From: Anniella stebbinsi
Lineage: Eukaryota; Chordata; Lepidosauria; Squamata; Anniellidae
Length of the DNA: 64,000 nt
NCBI GenBank assembly: GCA_029215795.1
Contig: JARDYH010000007.1
Span: forward strand, 80,797,763-80,861,762
Direction: 5' to 3'
Shown here: in pieces, positions 45,227-57,200 of the stretch
How positions within the stretch are numbered: position 1 is the stretch's first letter
Layout of the letters: each line of letters starts with the position of its first letter
Translations under genes and position numbers: made by a program
The notes under the pieces: generated by a model
The model's input: the letters and a program-made list of their open reading frames with translations, nothing else
What the model was told of the DNA's origin: nothing
Databases searched by the model: none

Positions 45227-45904
45227 CTCACCTACGTTGCTGTTTGCCTTTTGCGAGTCATTTTTTTTCTTGATGGGAAAAGAAATAAAATGGAGGAAAT
45301 ATCATTAGTTAGAAAAATAGGTCCCTGGCTTCGTAGTTAATGAAGCTGAGTAGCCTGCAGCCTTATAGGAGAAGATGGAATCTTTTTAGCTTAGGAAGAA
45401 AATGGGTATTTCAATATGCCTGTCATTTGATCAAATGTACCCCAGTTGTTCTCCCTGCCCCCCGCAAAATGCATCAAATTTCAAACACCTCAACAAAAAG
45501 CACCACGGTCTATGCTTGCTCAAGTTCCAAGGCTGTCAATGTGTCACGTTAGGAGAAATGGTTTGCACGACGATCAGACGGAGAGAGTAGGTGCTACATT
45601 TACTCTGGAGTTTGGGCTGGTTCTACATGGTCTTCTGAGGACTCCTTTCCGCAAGCATCATGCAAGCAAACTTCTGGTGCGCAGTGAAGATCGCTTCTCT
45701 GTGTGCCAGATATGATAGGAAGACCTTGCTCAAGGGGATCTCCTGACCTTTGATGTGCAACTAAAGAAAAAAAAATGGTGTCCACTTTTATTGGTAGTAT
45801 TATACCCCAATAAAATGGAGAACGAATGAGTTAATATGAATTCCTATTAGGCCTGCCTTGGTCACCAGTACTTTGGACTGTAGGGTGGGGCGGGGAGAGG
45901 ATCA

Positions 45905-46262
45905 GGTTATTTATTTATTACATTTCTATACCTCCCATAAGCCAAAACACTGTGGGTGATTCACAAAACAAAACATAAAACCATAATGTACAATAACATA
46001 GGAAAACATAATATAACAGCATTACGTTTTAAATAGAATAAAACCAAAGTAAAAAAACAGCAGCCAAGCAAAGATCTAAAATGCACTAATACAATTTTTA
46101 AAATGGAATTAAAAAGCCTGGGAAAATACCTGGTGCAGAAAAGACCACAATTGTAGGTGCCAGAGGAGCCTTTCTGGGGGAGGTCATTTGACAACTGGGG
46201 TGCCACCCCCGAAAAGACTCTCTTCTTATTAGCCAACCGCCTCACCTCATTCAGCGAGGGCA
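45905..46262 (-). repeat. L2/CR1-like LINE 3' fragment
   Basis: TTTATTTATTACATTTCTAT, ACCTCCCATAAGCC tail on the left; on the minus strand NEVRRLANKKRVFSGVAPQL, SNDLPQ. Confidence 0.82.
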
Positions 46263-47880
46263 CTCAGAGAAGGGCCTATAAAATATTATTTTAGGGTCCA
46301 GGCAGGCATTTTTGCATGTTCCACAGGCAAAGCTGTATATTGTGTCACATTTCCAATAGTCACCGTGGCAGCCATCCCCAAGCAGGTGCCCTCCAGATGT
46401 GTTGGACTATGACACATCTGGGGGGTACTTGCTTGGGAATGGCTACACTATGGTGTTAAAATAAAGAAGCAGCTAAGCCTTGTGCATCTTGTCAAAGGTA
46501 TTTTTTCCAGCTTCTGTCCTCTGTAAGTAAGAAGGAAAAAGGAATCAGAACCATTTAAGGCTCAATGGCAAAAAGAAACCAAAGTGTATTTCATATGACT
46601 TCAGTTTGCTGACAATAAATATAAGGCTTACAAACCTCATTGCTTCTCCCAAACTGTTACAGAATATCTATACTTACTATGAAGCAATGTAATGATTAAA
46701 AACTAAATTTTCGCAGGGATTGAACAAAGCGCTCAGGTTAATTTAGAGGTTTTCTGATGTTTTTATTACGGTGCTGTCCATTTTTAAGAGTCCTGATTTT
46801 TATGATGATTTCGACATTGCAGTGTACTAATGTGGGTCATTGTCCATGAACGTATTAAAGGAGGGGAGAATGCAGTAAACACTGAAGTCTCTGTATCAAC
46901 TGAAGTTCTGTCTGTTCACTGATGGAGGACTAGGATGTACTTTCTTTGTTAAATCCATTCAGTCTGTGCTTTGCAGGAGTCTTTTGTTCTGTCATTCACT
47001 CATCGACAGAATCAGATTTTTCCCAAACTTGTGTTCACATTAAAAGACACGCACAAATCTTCCTGAATTCGCATTGTCATGCTTTAGCCTATGGGGTGGG
47101 GGGAGATGCGCATTTTTAGTCAGTGACTTTTTAAATCCCGAATGAGCACCATTTTGAATATATAAAACCCATGGTTGGGGCAATCGGGGAGGGGGGTTGC
47201 TGTGTCATACGAATGCGTCTCACCGTGAGTTATTTAAGGGTTAAACAACCCTCGCACAACCTAACCCATGGTGAGCCTGTCATGTCATGTGAATTGGGCC
47301 AGAAATGTCATAGCTTTCTGCCATGACAAAGATCCATGAACATTAAAAGCAGGAAAAGAATTCAGGCTGGTACAGTAAGAACACTTCCTAGGGGGAGTAA
47401 GTCCTATTGAGCACAATGGGACATACTTCCGAATCAAAATGTGCCATTTTATTGATTATTGTGTGTGATTGTTGTGTGTAAGCACCACCCTGGAAATTTT
47501 AAATTGAAGGGGTATATGAAAATGTTTCCAAAAGGCATAGGCTTGCATTTTTAGGTCTACGATCAAGAAATTAAACCGGTGAACCTTCCTCCATAACAGG
47601 CCGGGGTGGTGAGCTACACCTATTGAATTTCTGCCTGTTACACCCCTCCCCCGTTATAAAGGCACAACTCAAAGCCCTCAAGATGGTTCAGAAAGTGACT
47701 TGGTAAGAGACCAGGGGTAGAAAACGTGCGGCTCTCCAGATATGGTTAGACTGCAACTCCCATCAGCCTTAGCCAGTATAGCCAATGGTGAGGGATGATG
47801 GGAGTTGAAGTCCAACCGCATCTGGAGGGTTCTATCCCAAGCACAGAGAGCCACCCCTTTAAAACTCCCCTTTAAGAGCC
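46263..47880. other. Intergenic, upstream of SRSF4
   Basis: Mostly unique sequence without a recognisable gene. It contains palindromic MITE fragments at 46370-46445 and 47705-47845, and a stretch near 47195-47300 (GTGAGTTATTTAAGGGTTAA, CCATGGTGAGCCTGTCATGT) that resembles a further MITE. Confidence 0.5.
47705..47845. repeat. Palindromic MITE (CAACTCCCA family)
   Basis: GTGCGGCTCTCCAGATATGG, CTGCAACTCCCATCAGCCTT and the inverted GATGGGAGTTGAAGTCCAAC, GCATCTGGAGGG. Confidence 0.8.
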
Positions 47881-48010
47881 GAGAGGCGAGCGAACTTTGA
47901 AAGCGACGCAGCCAAAGCTTCACGCACCCGCCCGCCCGCCTCGCTCCGTCATGCGACGCGCCTGCGTCAGCGCGTACGCGCCTGCGTGCGTGCGTGTGCT
48001 ACGCTAGTGC

Positions 48011-48060
<50 letters not shown>
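48011..48060. repeat. (GA)n microsatellite in SRSF4 promoter or 5' UTR
   Basis: About 20 GA units with one GATA interruption, about 125 bp before the ATG. It is a candidate GAGA-type or length-variable element. Confidence 0.93.
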
Positions 48061-48061
<1 letters not shown>

Positions 48062-48182
48062 GGGAAAAGCGCTTGCCGCTGCCGCTGTTGCCGCCGCCGG
48101 CGCTGAGCCCAGCCGCGAGAGAAGCGGTCGCAGCGGCCGTCATCGTCATCCGCGGGGCCCTCGCGGGGTTGTGGGGGGGGCG

Positions 48183-48289
48183 ATGCCTCGGGTCTACATC
48201 GGGCGCCTCAGTTACCAGGCCCGGGAGCGGGACGTGGAGCGCTTCTTTAAGGGCTACGGGAAAATCCTCGAAGTGGATCTCAAGAACGG
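48183..48289 (+). CDS. SRSF4: SRSF4 exon 1 (start codon)
   Basis: ATG in GGGCGATGCCTCGG. It encodes [20 protein letters not shown], then [15 protein letters not shown] and a split glycine. The donor is AACGG/GTGAGG. It includes RNP2 of the first RRM. Confidence 0.97.
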
Positions 48290-51200
48290 GTGAGGCGTGC
48301 CGGCTTCCCTTTCCCTGGCCCGGCCAGACCCGGCCCGGGGATCATCCCTCGCTTCGTCCTGTCAGCGCGGCCTGGCGCCAGAGCGCATGCGCGCCCTTTC
48401 TCTGTCCTTTCCCGCGCGCGCTTCTCTCCCCCCCCCCATTCCCTTCTCCCGAATGGGGGGGGGGCTCCTTCTCCCCCCCCCCCCCCCCGTCCACAGGCAG
48501 CCAGTGGCCAGAGGCTCCCCCTTGACATGCCCCATGAGGGCTGGTGAATGGGGCAGGCGGCGGGGAGCTTCTTCAGAGCGCCCGGCGTTCAAGGCTGCCC
48601 GAAAGTTCTCGCTCCGGCCTCGTGTCCAGGTCTGCCCTGTAGCCGAACAGGCGCTGGCCGTCTTTGGGAAGAAGGAGCTGCTGCTTCGCCTGGGCTGCCA
48701 CCCTCTCACCCCACGCGCCTACCTTGAGGCGTCTGGGGGCTGGCCATAGTCCCTGGCCCTGAGGCCTGGGTTCAAGTGAAGCTCTCTTATTAACGCATTT
48801 ACAGCAGCGTTGGAAAGTGCCTTCTACCGAGCCGGAGCATTAGCCCCCAGCTCGGACAGGGGTCTTCTGCAGCCCTACCTGGAGATGCCAGGGTTGAACC
48901 TGGGGCCTCCTGCATGCAAAGCAAGGTGTGCTACCACTGAGCTACAGCCCTCCTAGTATCAGCTTCTGTCTCCAGCCATGCTGCACTGCTTGGGATCCTT
49001 AGCTCAAGCAGGGAAGGACAGCCTGGAGTTTGGGGCTTCGATCAGGGAGTTTCGGGCTCAATTTCCTACGATCTTTTAGCTTGGAAGCCTTGTTTTCTAC
49101 TACTGAACCAAGGGCCCTTCTGCTAACTAAAAGTTCCAACACAAGAGTTTGAATTTCAGATCATTTTTGGCATCTCTAAAGCAATGCAATCCTATGCACG
49201 TTGACTCATTAGTAAATCCCATTGTGTTTCATGGAACGTCCTCTCCATTTTGTGTGTTCAGGTCTGAGATTGTCTGCAATCCAAAGTTTTAAAATTGTTT
49301 TTAAGGTTTTACATTGTTTTAAGGGTTAATTGTAAGTTGCCTTGGTGGCTTTACCTGGGCCAGAAGGCAACTCATTTATTTATAAATAAATAATCAAATA
49401 AAGTACACCTGGGAGTAAGCTCCATTAAACAAAGCGGAACTTCCTTCTGAGTAGAAATGCTTAAGACTGCTGAACTCTGCTTTTCTCACTGAGACTGAAA
49501 GCAGCTTACAAAAATGTCTCAATTGAAATGTTTCTGTTGTAAATGAACACAATGAACTTCTTGCACAGCGATGCGAGTACTTATTTTCCTGTTCTTTCCT
49601 AAACTACAGTAAGTATCCCAGGATATGTAAGCACTCGAGTTACTGTAGTCATTCCTCCTGTCATCGTATGAACTGTAGCCCGTTGGGCCACAAAATCGTG
49701 ACTATATTATTTTTTACAATATTGATATACCGCTCAATTATCTAACACAGATTCCAGAGCTGTGAACATAGGTATAAACAGTAAAAGAAAGAAGATTTAA
49801 AAAGCAAATTAAAATTGTTCAATTTAAAAACAAGGGAACCAGAAAAACAGTGGATATTCAGTATTTATTTTATTTATTTATTAAAAGTTGACGAAAGCTT
49901 CTCAAAACAGTTGATTTCAGGAGGCACCGGAAGCTGCCTAGTGTTGGCACCTGCCTGACAACCTCCAGGGGCAGAGAGTTCCACAGAGAAGGGGCCACTA
50001 CACTAAAGGCTCTTCTCCTGGTTGATTCCAGTCGAGCCACAGGTCCATGTGGAACCACCAGGAGCATGCCCTCTGACGACCTCAGTGATCGGGCAGGTTG
50101 GTTGGTAAGGGAGAAGGCTGTCTCAGATATCCTGGTCCCAAGTTGTTTAGAGCTTTGTACACTAGTACCAAAACTTTATACCTGACCCGGTACCCAGTGC
50201 AATCCCTCAGCAAAGGAGTTATATGCTGAAAAGAGGAAGCTCCTGACAACAGCCGAGCTGCTGTGTTCTGCACTAGCTCCAGCTTCTGGAGCAGTCTTAA
50301 GGGCAGCCCCACATAGAGTGCATTGCAGTAATCCAGTCTTGAGGTTACTAATGCCCGTACCATTGTGGCCAAGCTGTCCCTGTCCAAAAGCCATAGCTGG
50401 CAAGCCAGCCAAAGCTGGTAAAAGGCCCTCCGAGCTGCTGTGGCCACTTGGGCCTCCCGCAACAATGATGGATCTAGGAGTACCCCCAAACTACGAACCT
50501 GATCTTTCAGAGGGAGTGCAACCCCATCCAGAACTGGCAATGAGCTTATTTCCCAGACTTGGGAACCATTCACCCACAGGGCTTCCACCTTCCCAGGATT
50601 CAGCTTCAGTTTATTGGCCCTCAGCCCATTACTGAGTTTAGATACTGATCTAGGACTTGCACAGCCTCTCCTGATTCAGATGTCACAGGGAGATGGAGTT
50701 GCGCGTCATCAGTGTACTGATGGCATTTTGCTCCAAATCCCCTAATGACCGCCCCCAAAGGCTTCATATAGATGTTAAACAACATTGGGGACAAGATGGT
50801 GCCCTGCAGTACCCCATAGCTTAATTGCCAAGGGGGTGAGAAATGATCACCCAATGTCACTCTCTGAAATCAACCCTGCAGGTAGGACCGGAACCACCAT
50901 AACACAGTGGCTGAATTCGGACGACACAATAAGCAATTGGGGTGGGGGAAACAATCATCAGTTGTATTGACTATCATGTCATCCGAATGCTGCCATAGTC
51001 AACTCAGCGCTGATCCTAATCCACACCACAGTTGATTATTTATTACCATGTAGTGTGGGGAGTACCCCCTAGATGAACAACTGTAAAGTTGATAATTACC
51101 CCACCATTGACTATCGTGTTGTCCAAATTCAGCTAGTGCCTCCAACTCCCATCTCATGGAGTTGGAGGAGGATATCATGGTCAATGGTATCAAAAGCTGA

Positions 51201-54200
51201 CGAGATCGAGCAAAATTAACAGGGTTGCACTCCCCATGTTTCTCTCTCGATAAAAGTCATCCATCAGGGCAACCAAGGCTGATTCAGTTCTGTAACTGGG
51301 TTCAAAACCATTATTGAAATGGGTTATATGCATTGATGGATTTGGATTGGCTGTGATTTACACAACTTTGTACTACCAAATTGTAGTACAGAAATCTTGG
51401 GATCATGGTGGAAAGGTTGCTGAGAATTTGCTGAGCTGAAAGAGATTCTGTGTGGTACCCTGTAAATTCTACACCTGGGATAAAAAAAGGGTTCAAAATA
51501 AAAACCCAAATAGCATTATAATAATAATAATAATAACTATTTATTTCTTACCCGCCTCTCCGTCCAGATGATAATGAGTTACACCACAAGGATATCTCAG
51601 AGCTGGAAAGGGTACAGAAAAAGGGCAACTAAAATTTTCATAGACTTGGAACACCTTTAGGCAGAAAGTTTTTAGTTTTAAAGAAGGTCAGCTAAGAGGG
51701 AACATGATAGTGTTTGAAAATTATTAAGAAATATGAAGGAAATAAGAGTTTTTTCATCTTTCCTTCCAAAAGCTTCATAAAATTCAGAATCACCCAGGTG
51801 GATGTGTCTATCAAGGGCCACGATAGCTAAATGGAGCCTCTGTAATCAGAACCGTCATTGAATCTTGATTACCAGATGCTGAGAGCAAATGAAATGGTCA
51901 ACAACTTGTCTTGCTTTGGACTGGCAGCTGTTGAAAACAGAACTGTAGGCCAGAAAGGACCTTGATCTGATCCAGCAAGGCAGTTTGTTTGTTCTTGTTT
52001 GTTGAAGAATGTAGGTTCCCAGTAAAAAGTAAATGTTGAGCACAAGTGAGATTAGTGAACCTGACACCTAGTTCTTGCAAAAGGCAAATAATGGCAGATA
52101 GAGTAGACTATGAGTTGCAGAATTAATAGATTGAAAGGAACATTTTATGACATGGACTGAGTTCCATTCAACTAGTGATAGATACCTAAGACTATTGCCT
52201 CAATCAATGGTTTGACGTTCGTCATTTGTGAAAACCAACTGTGGCATGGCTCTTCACTACCCAGAGTTGTCTCAATGGCCATTCCTTCTGCTGATTGTAG
52301 CATTTATGTAACTTTATGAAAAATTGGTACCAGAATTTGCTTGTTTTTATTTTCACTCCCAGTCCCCCAGGCAGGGTCTGTGCTTTTAAATAACATCTTC
52401 ACAGTGCCTAGGAAAGCTGTAGGTGCTTCATAGATAATAATAAGATTCCTGGTCTGCACCACTTCAGATTGCAGGTGTAGGACTTGAATGTATTTCCATA
52501 TTAAGCTCCCTGCACATAGATAAGTAGATGACAGGGAGAAGAGTTATGGGCTAGCCCTCCTTGATATGCTAGTTTTGTAATTGTAGGGGACTTATTTCTA
52601 AGAATATGCTCAAATGTAGTACACTCCAAGCAAATCACTATGTTTACAGTTGGCATGAATGAGGCCTCACTCTTGAGCTCGTGAAGTAAAAAAGCATGGT
52701 TATAGTTTTAAAAATGAACAGGTTTTACTGCAGGTACGGAATTGGCAAAATAAAGTGTCGACTTTAAGTCATCATTTGCTAATTTCCATTTTTTCCCCTT
52801 TGCCTGTAATGCATTAAACTGAAGGCAGCAGCTGTAATTATATGGAAATTAAATGCCTGAAAAAGCTCGTCCTTCAGCTTGCTTGCTCAAAGCCAGCAAG
52901 CAGTTTTGAAGGCATAATTTCCTTAAACAGAGGAGGCGATGAGACACATAGATTATAGTTAGAGATGTAAAATTTTGAAAATGTGGAAAACAGTTGCTTT
53001 TTCAGTTTTCTAGGAAAATATAGTGGAAATTTGAGGGAAATTGAAATATATGCAATACTTGCTTCTGTTGCAACATAAATTGCATTGATTTTAGTTAGCA
53101 TATAAATTTGTACTGTTTGGCATAATTATGACATTTGTGGAACAATTTTATATAATTATTTAAATATTTTTAGTCTGCCTTTTAGCATAAAACCCCTCCC
53201 AAAATGGCACAGACAAAATAATCGTATGCATGCTTATTCAAATGTAAGACTCATTTTACCTAGTAAAAGTTATTCCCGCATAATAGGATTGCAGCCTCAA
53301 AAGTATAAATGCTTTTGTTTTGTACAAGCAAACTTGCAAATACACTCAATACTACAGAGTGCTGCAAAGTGCTCTGCCCTGTGCTATGCTATGTTGGTTA
53401 TTGCTGTCTATGTAGTAGGGATGGGGGAAATAAAAGTTGAAAACAGAAACCACAAATGTTGTACTAGACAAAAGAACGTAGCATATGGACACAGTCTTAT
53501 GCTGTCACAATATTAAGGACTAGCAGCATATTTGGATATGAACTTAGACACTGAATTCTGCAGAATACACAGGAATCATTATTAAACACCGTAGGGTATC
53601 TTCCATTAAAATCTTCATACTATATATTTTGAGTGATTAAAGCCTTAACTTAAAAAGCATTTCACTCCTTCCAAAAGAAGAAAAAAATTCATACAAGGTT
53701 TTTTTTTTTAATGTTCTCCAAAATTTCCAATTTTTGTTACAATTTCAGGAGGAAATGGGGGCGAGGGGAATGACACATTCCTTGCCTGACCTTTTTTTCT
53801 AGTTTTTTCCCCCCAGGCCTTCATATATTTAAATTGTAGCTCATGCTTGCAAATAGCAGGTCACTTGTGGCAGATAAGAATCTCCCCCCCCCCCCCCCCC
53901 CCGTGGAGTCAGAAAAATATTTCTTGCTCTTGAAAGAGCTTGCTGGTTATTTTCAGATGTAAAAGTTGTGCTTCAGCCTGCTTCTCTTTGTCTCTTCCTG
54001 GAAGGTGAGAAAGAAACACTTCTGCCTCCAAATGCCAGTTGTGTTAAATAAACACAACTATATGCTAGTGGCTGCATGCCTGGGCTCACTCTTCTTTTCA
54101 GCCTTAATCTTACAGCTCCAAGACATGAAGGAAGAGGCAGCCATGTGCACAGGTACTAGCCAACCATTCTTTCTCTTTAGCCCTCTGGCAAAAGAACAAA

Positions 54201-57200
54201 AAGGGTGAAGTTAGAGGCTAGCAAATAGATGTATTTCGGCCATTTTTCTGAGCTAGCCATTGTAGCTTCCCGTTTGTCCCATTGGTACACAAAGCAGCAG
54301 CTGCCCAAGCACTGTGTTGAGCCTCCTGTTCCCCCTCTGTACTCCCTACCTCCTCAAGCAGAGGAGTGCATAGCAATGGCAGCCGCCTAACCTGGTTCCT
54401 TCTACACTTCAGTGGTAATTCTGGAAGATACAGAATCGTCATACTTTCCAGCCTTCACCTGAAAGTGTGAGGAAAGCTAGATGGGGCCACTGGCACAGGC
54501 TTAGAGGTTAACAGCCTCCAGAATATCTTGCTGCCTATTTACTGCTGCCCTTTTCTGTCTCTGCAAGGTACAGAAAAGAATAGCCATAGTGTGCAGCAAG
54601 GAGAGCTGAGGTAAAGGAGATGGGAGTAGGGCAGAGAAAGGTCTGGGAGGGAGGGGGCAAAACATCCAGGTGTGTTAGGCAGGTGATGGGCAACCATGCT
54701 ATCTCCGCCCCAGGAATCTTGTTTGTGCTGCAGTCCTATGCATGTTTCAACAACAAAAAAGCCCTACAACGCCCAGCTTGGAGTTGTAGGAATTTAGTCT
54801 GTCCAGACATGCATAGGATTGCACCCGTATAGCTAAAACCTTTGGTTAACTGAAGTTAAGCATATCATTACACATTTATGAGACTCAGTAGTATGAATCA
54901 TGAGGCTTTCAGGAGAGGCTACTGGTGCTACACACTTATACTGGGGACACAACTCTTTTATCACTTGGCCCAACAGGCTTCCTCAGATACATTGAAAGGA
55001 CCATAAAATCCAGTGCATTCAGTCAACATTCCTTGTAGCAAACGTTGAGCCTAGAAACTCATTTACCTAAGGACTTAGTGTAGGCTGACCAGATAAAATC
55101 CAGGTCAGGGCTCCTGTAACTTTAACAGTTGTAGAGAAAAGGGAATTTCAGCCAGTGTCATTTGTATGCAATTAGTTCCTGGTGAAATTCCCTCTTCATC
55201 ACAACAGTTAAAGGTGCAGGCACTATACTAGAGTGACCATATACAAAAGAAGGCAGGACCCCTGCAACTTTAACAGTTGTGATGAAGAGGGAATTTCACC
55301 AGGAACTAATTGCATACAAATGCCACTGGCTGAAATTCCCTTTTCTCTACAACTGTTAAAGTTACAGGAGCCCTGACCTGGATTTTATCTGGTCACCCTA
55401 ACTTAGTGTCCACAGTGTGGAACACGTTTGTACTGTACCTAAGATATTTGCACTGAACTGAACGACCATGGCTCCTGTAAAACTGAAGCATGTGCTCACC
55501 TTCTCTATGCATATCTTCTTGTAATTTCATCATCATTATTGGTACGGTTTTCTAACACCAGAGATGGATGCTTAAACCCTGCGTAGCTTACACATTTGGA
55601 TTGTCACTTGTACGCAAGCTGCCTCCAGTTCTGTTCCTTGTTCCTTTTTGAAGGCTGCTGGTTTCATTTTGCCTCTTAATTGTGTTTAGTAGGGAAGTTG
55701 TACGATCATTGTTACTGCTTAGATTTTGAAGGACTTTTCCCCCCTGATTTTCACGTCCTACAATTCTTGCTGCTAAGTTTCTTGTAGTATCAGGATTTTC
55801 ATTTTCTGCAGGATTGGGTATGAAATAACTACATGCCTTGTTCTCATCAGTTAGTTAAAAATATTGGAGAATCCCTTGGACCAGTACCTGAAATTTACAT
55901 TGCTGTGTGCTCACTGATTCCTCTGTCTAAAGCGAGTGGCCAACCTGGAAACCGCTGGTTGCATGAGGCCCAGGGAGCCCCACCCACTTTTCTCTGTAGC
56001 CCAGCTGACTGTGGGGAAAAGACCACCATTCCTGTGCTGTTGTTAGAACAAGGCCTTCTTAAATATGTGGTTGAAGGGAGGGAGTACGCATATATGCATA
56101 TAAATTATATGTATATGATCATATATGTATTAACAACAATCTAAATTCTCTGAATGCTGAATCCTTATGGTATCAAATACTCAAGATTAAGCCGATTTAA
56201 ACAGTCCGGTGTTGGGTGTTGAAAAGTTAAAACGACAACTTTAAAAGATTTAAAAAGTTAAAATAGCACTGGAGCATTTTCATGCGTGGCTAACAAAAAC
56301 TCAGTCGAATCCTTGGCAGCATTTGGACGACACTTTAGACAATGGAGGGGGGAAGAGGCAACCGTCAGTTGTGTTGCTTATTGTGTCGTGTGTCGGGCAA
56401 CACACAACACACACACAACCTACAGTACGTTATTGAACAACGGGGAAAAACAACGGGCTGCTCGGTTGTTTGTCGGAGCCCTGTTGCTTATTATGAAGCC
56501 GGGACTTTCAGCCGCGCAACAGAGGGGAGGGGCAACGTGTCGGATGTCGGGCACTGCAAAAATAACGTGCCGTCAGTTGCCTCTTCCCCCTTCCGTTGCC
56601 TAAAATGTTGTCCAAATGCTGCCCTTATGTAGCCTAAACCGTGGTACTCATGCACAAGAAGGGGAGTAGCACCAGGAATCCCTAAACAGGCACACCCATA
56701 CGGCAACGTTGTGTTATTTATAAAATACTTCAAATCATTGCAATAAGAGCAATATGCTTTGAGTGCCTCCTGCTCTCTTAATCTATACATGCTTTCATAA
56801 TTACTTTTTTGCTTAAGTGTTTCCTGATGGTTTTGTCAATGCTGTGGGGAAAATGTGGCAGCTACCCTTTTGCCAGAACTTTTGTGGCACCATTGATCTC
56901 CAACATTTGCACATGGAGAGAGATGCTTGGTGAAGTAACCAGCTCCCAGGTTGCATAGATTTGCCACCGCGAAACTGCTGACATGGTTGATTCTGGAGCA
57001 GCTTTTGTCTCCCCCTAGGTATGGCTTTGTTGAGTTTGATGATGTGCGTGATGCTGATGATGCTGTTTATGAGCTAAATGGCAAAGACCTTTGCGGGGAA
57101 CGTGTAATTGTTGAGCATGCCCGGGGCCCTCGCCGCGACAGCAGTTATGGTTCTGGACGCAGTAAGCACTAACATACCGTTGTATTGGTGATTTTTCTTT

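Larger units (their letters stand above)
47880..48750 (+). promoter_or_regulatory. SRSF4: CpG-rich promoter and first-exon region of SRSF4
   Basis: Dense CpG sequence around the SRSF4 start. It begins with CGCACCCGCCCGCCCGCCTC and holds two CGCGCCTGCG words (NRF1-like) and GCGTCAG (AP-1/CRE-like) at about 47955-47990, upstream of the GA repeat. No TATA box is visible. This is typical of a housekeeping promoter. The exact transcription start cannot be placed. Confidence 0.75.
48290..57018 (+). other. SRSF4: SRSF4 intron 1
   Basis: 8.7 kb. Repeats are listed separately (SINE 48800, LINE 49860, CR1-like 51588, MITEs 55081 and 56315). The stretches 48960-49860, 51800-55080 and 55409-56310 hold no gene I recognise; 52690-52880 is a candidate conserved block. 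Confidence 0.7.

Noticed and set aside
47986..48525. 179-codon and other long ORFs around SRSF4 exon 1
   Set aside because: CpG-rich sequence with few stop codons gives long chance ORFs. They overlap the GA repeat and the SRSF4 coding exon in other frames.
48880..48957. A tRNA-Ala gene on the minus strand
   Set aside because: The box A and box B are tRNA-Ala-like, but the acceptor stem does not close and SINE body sequence continues directly. It is a SINE head.
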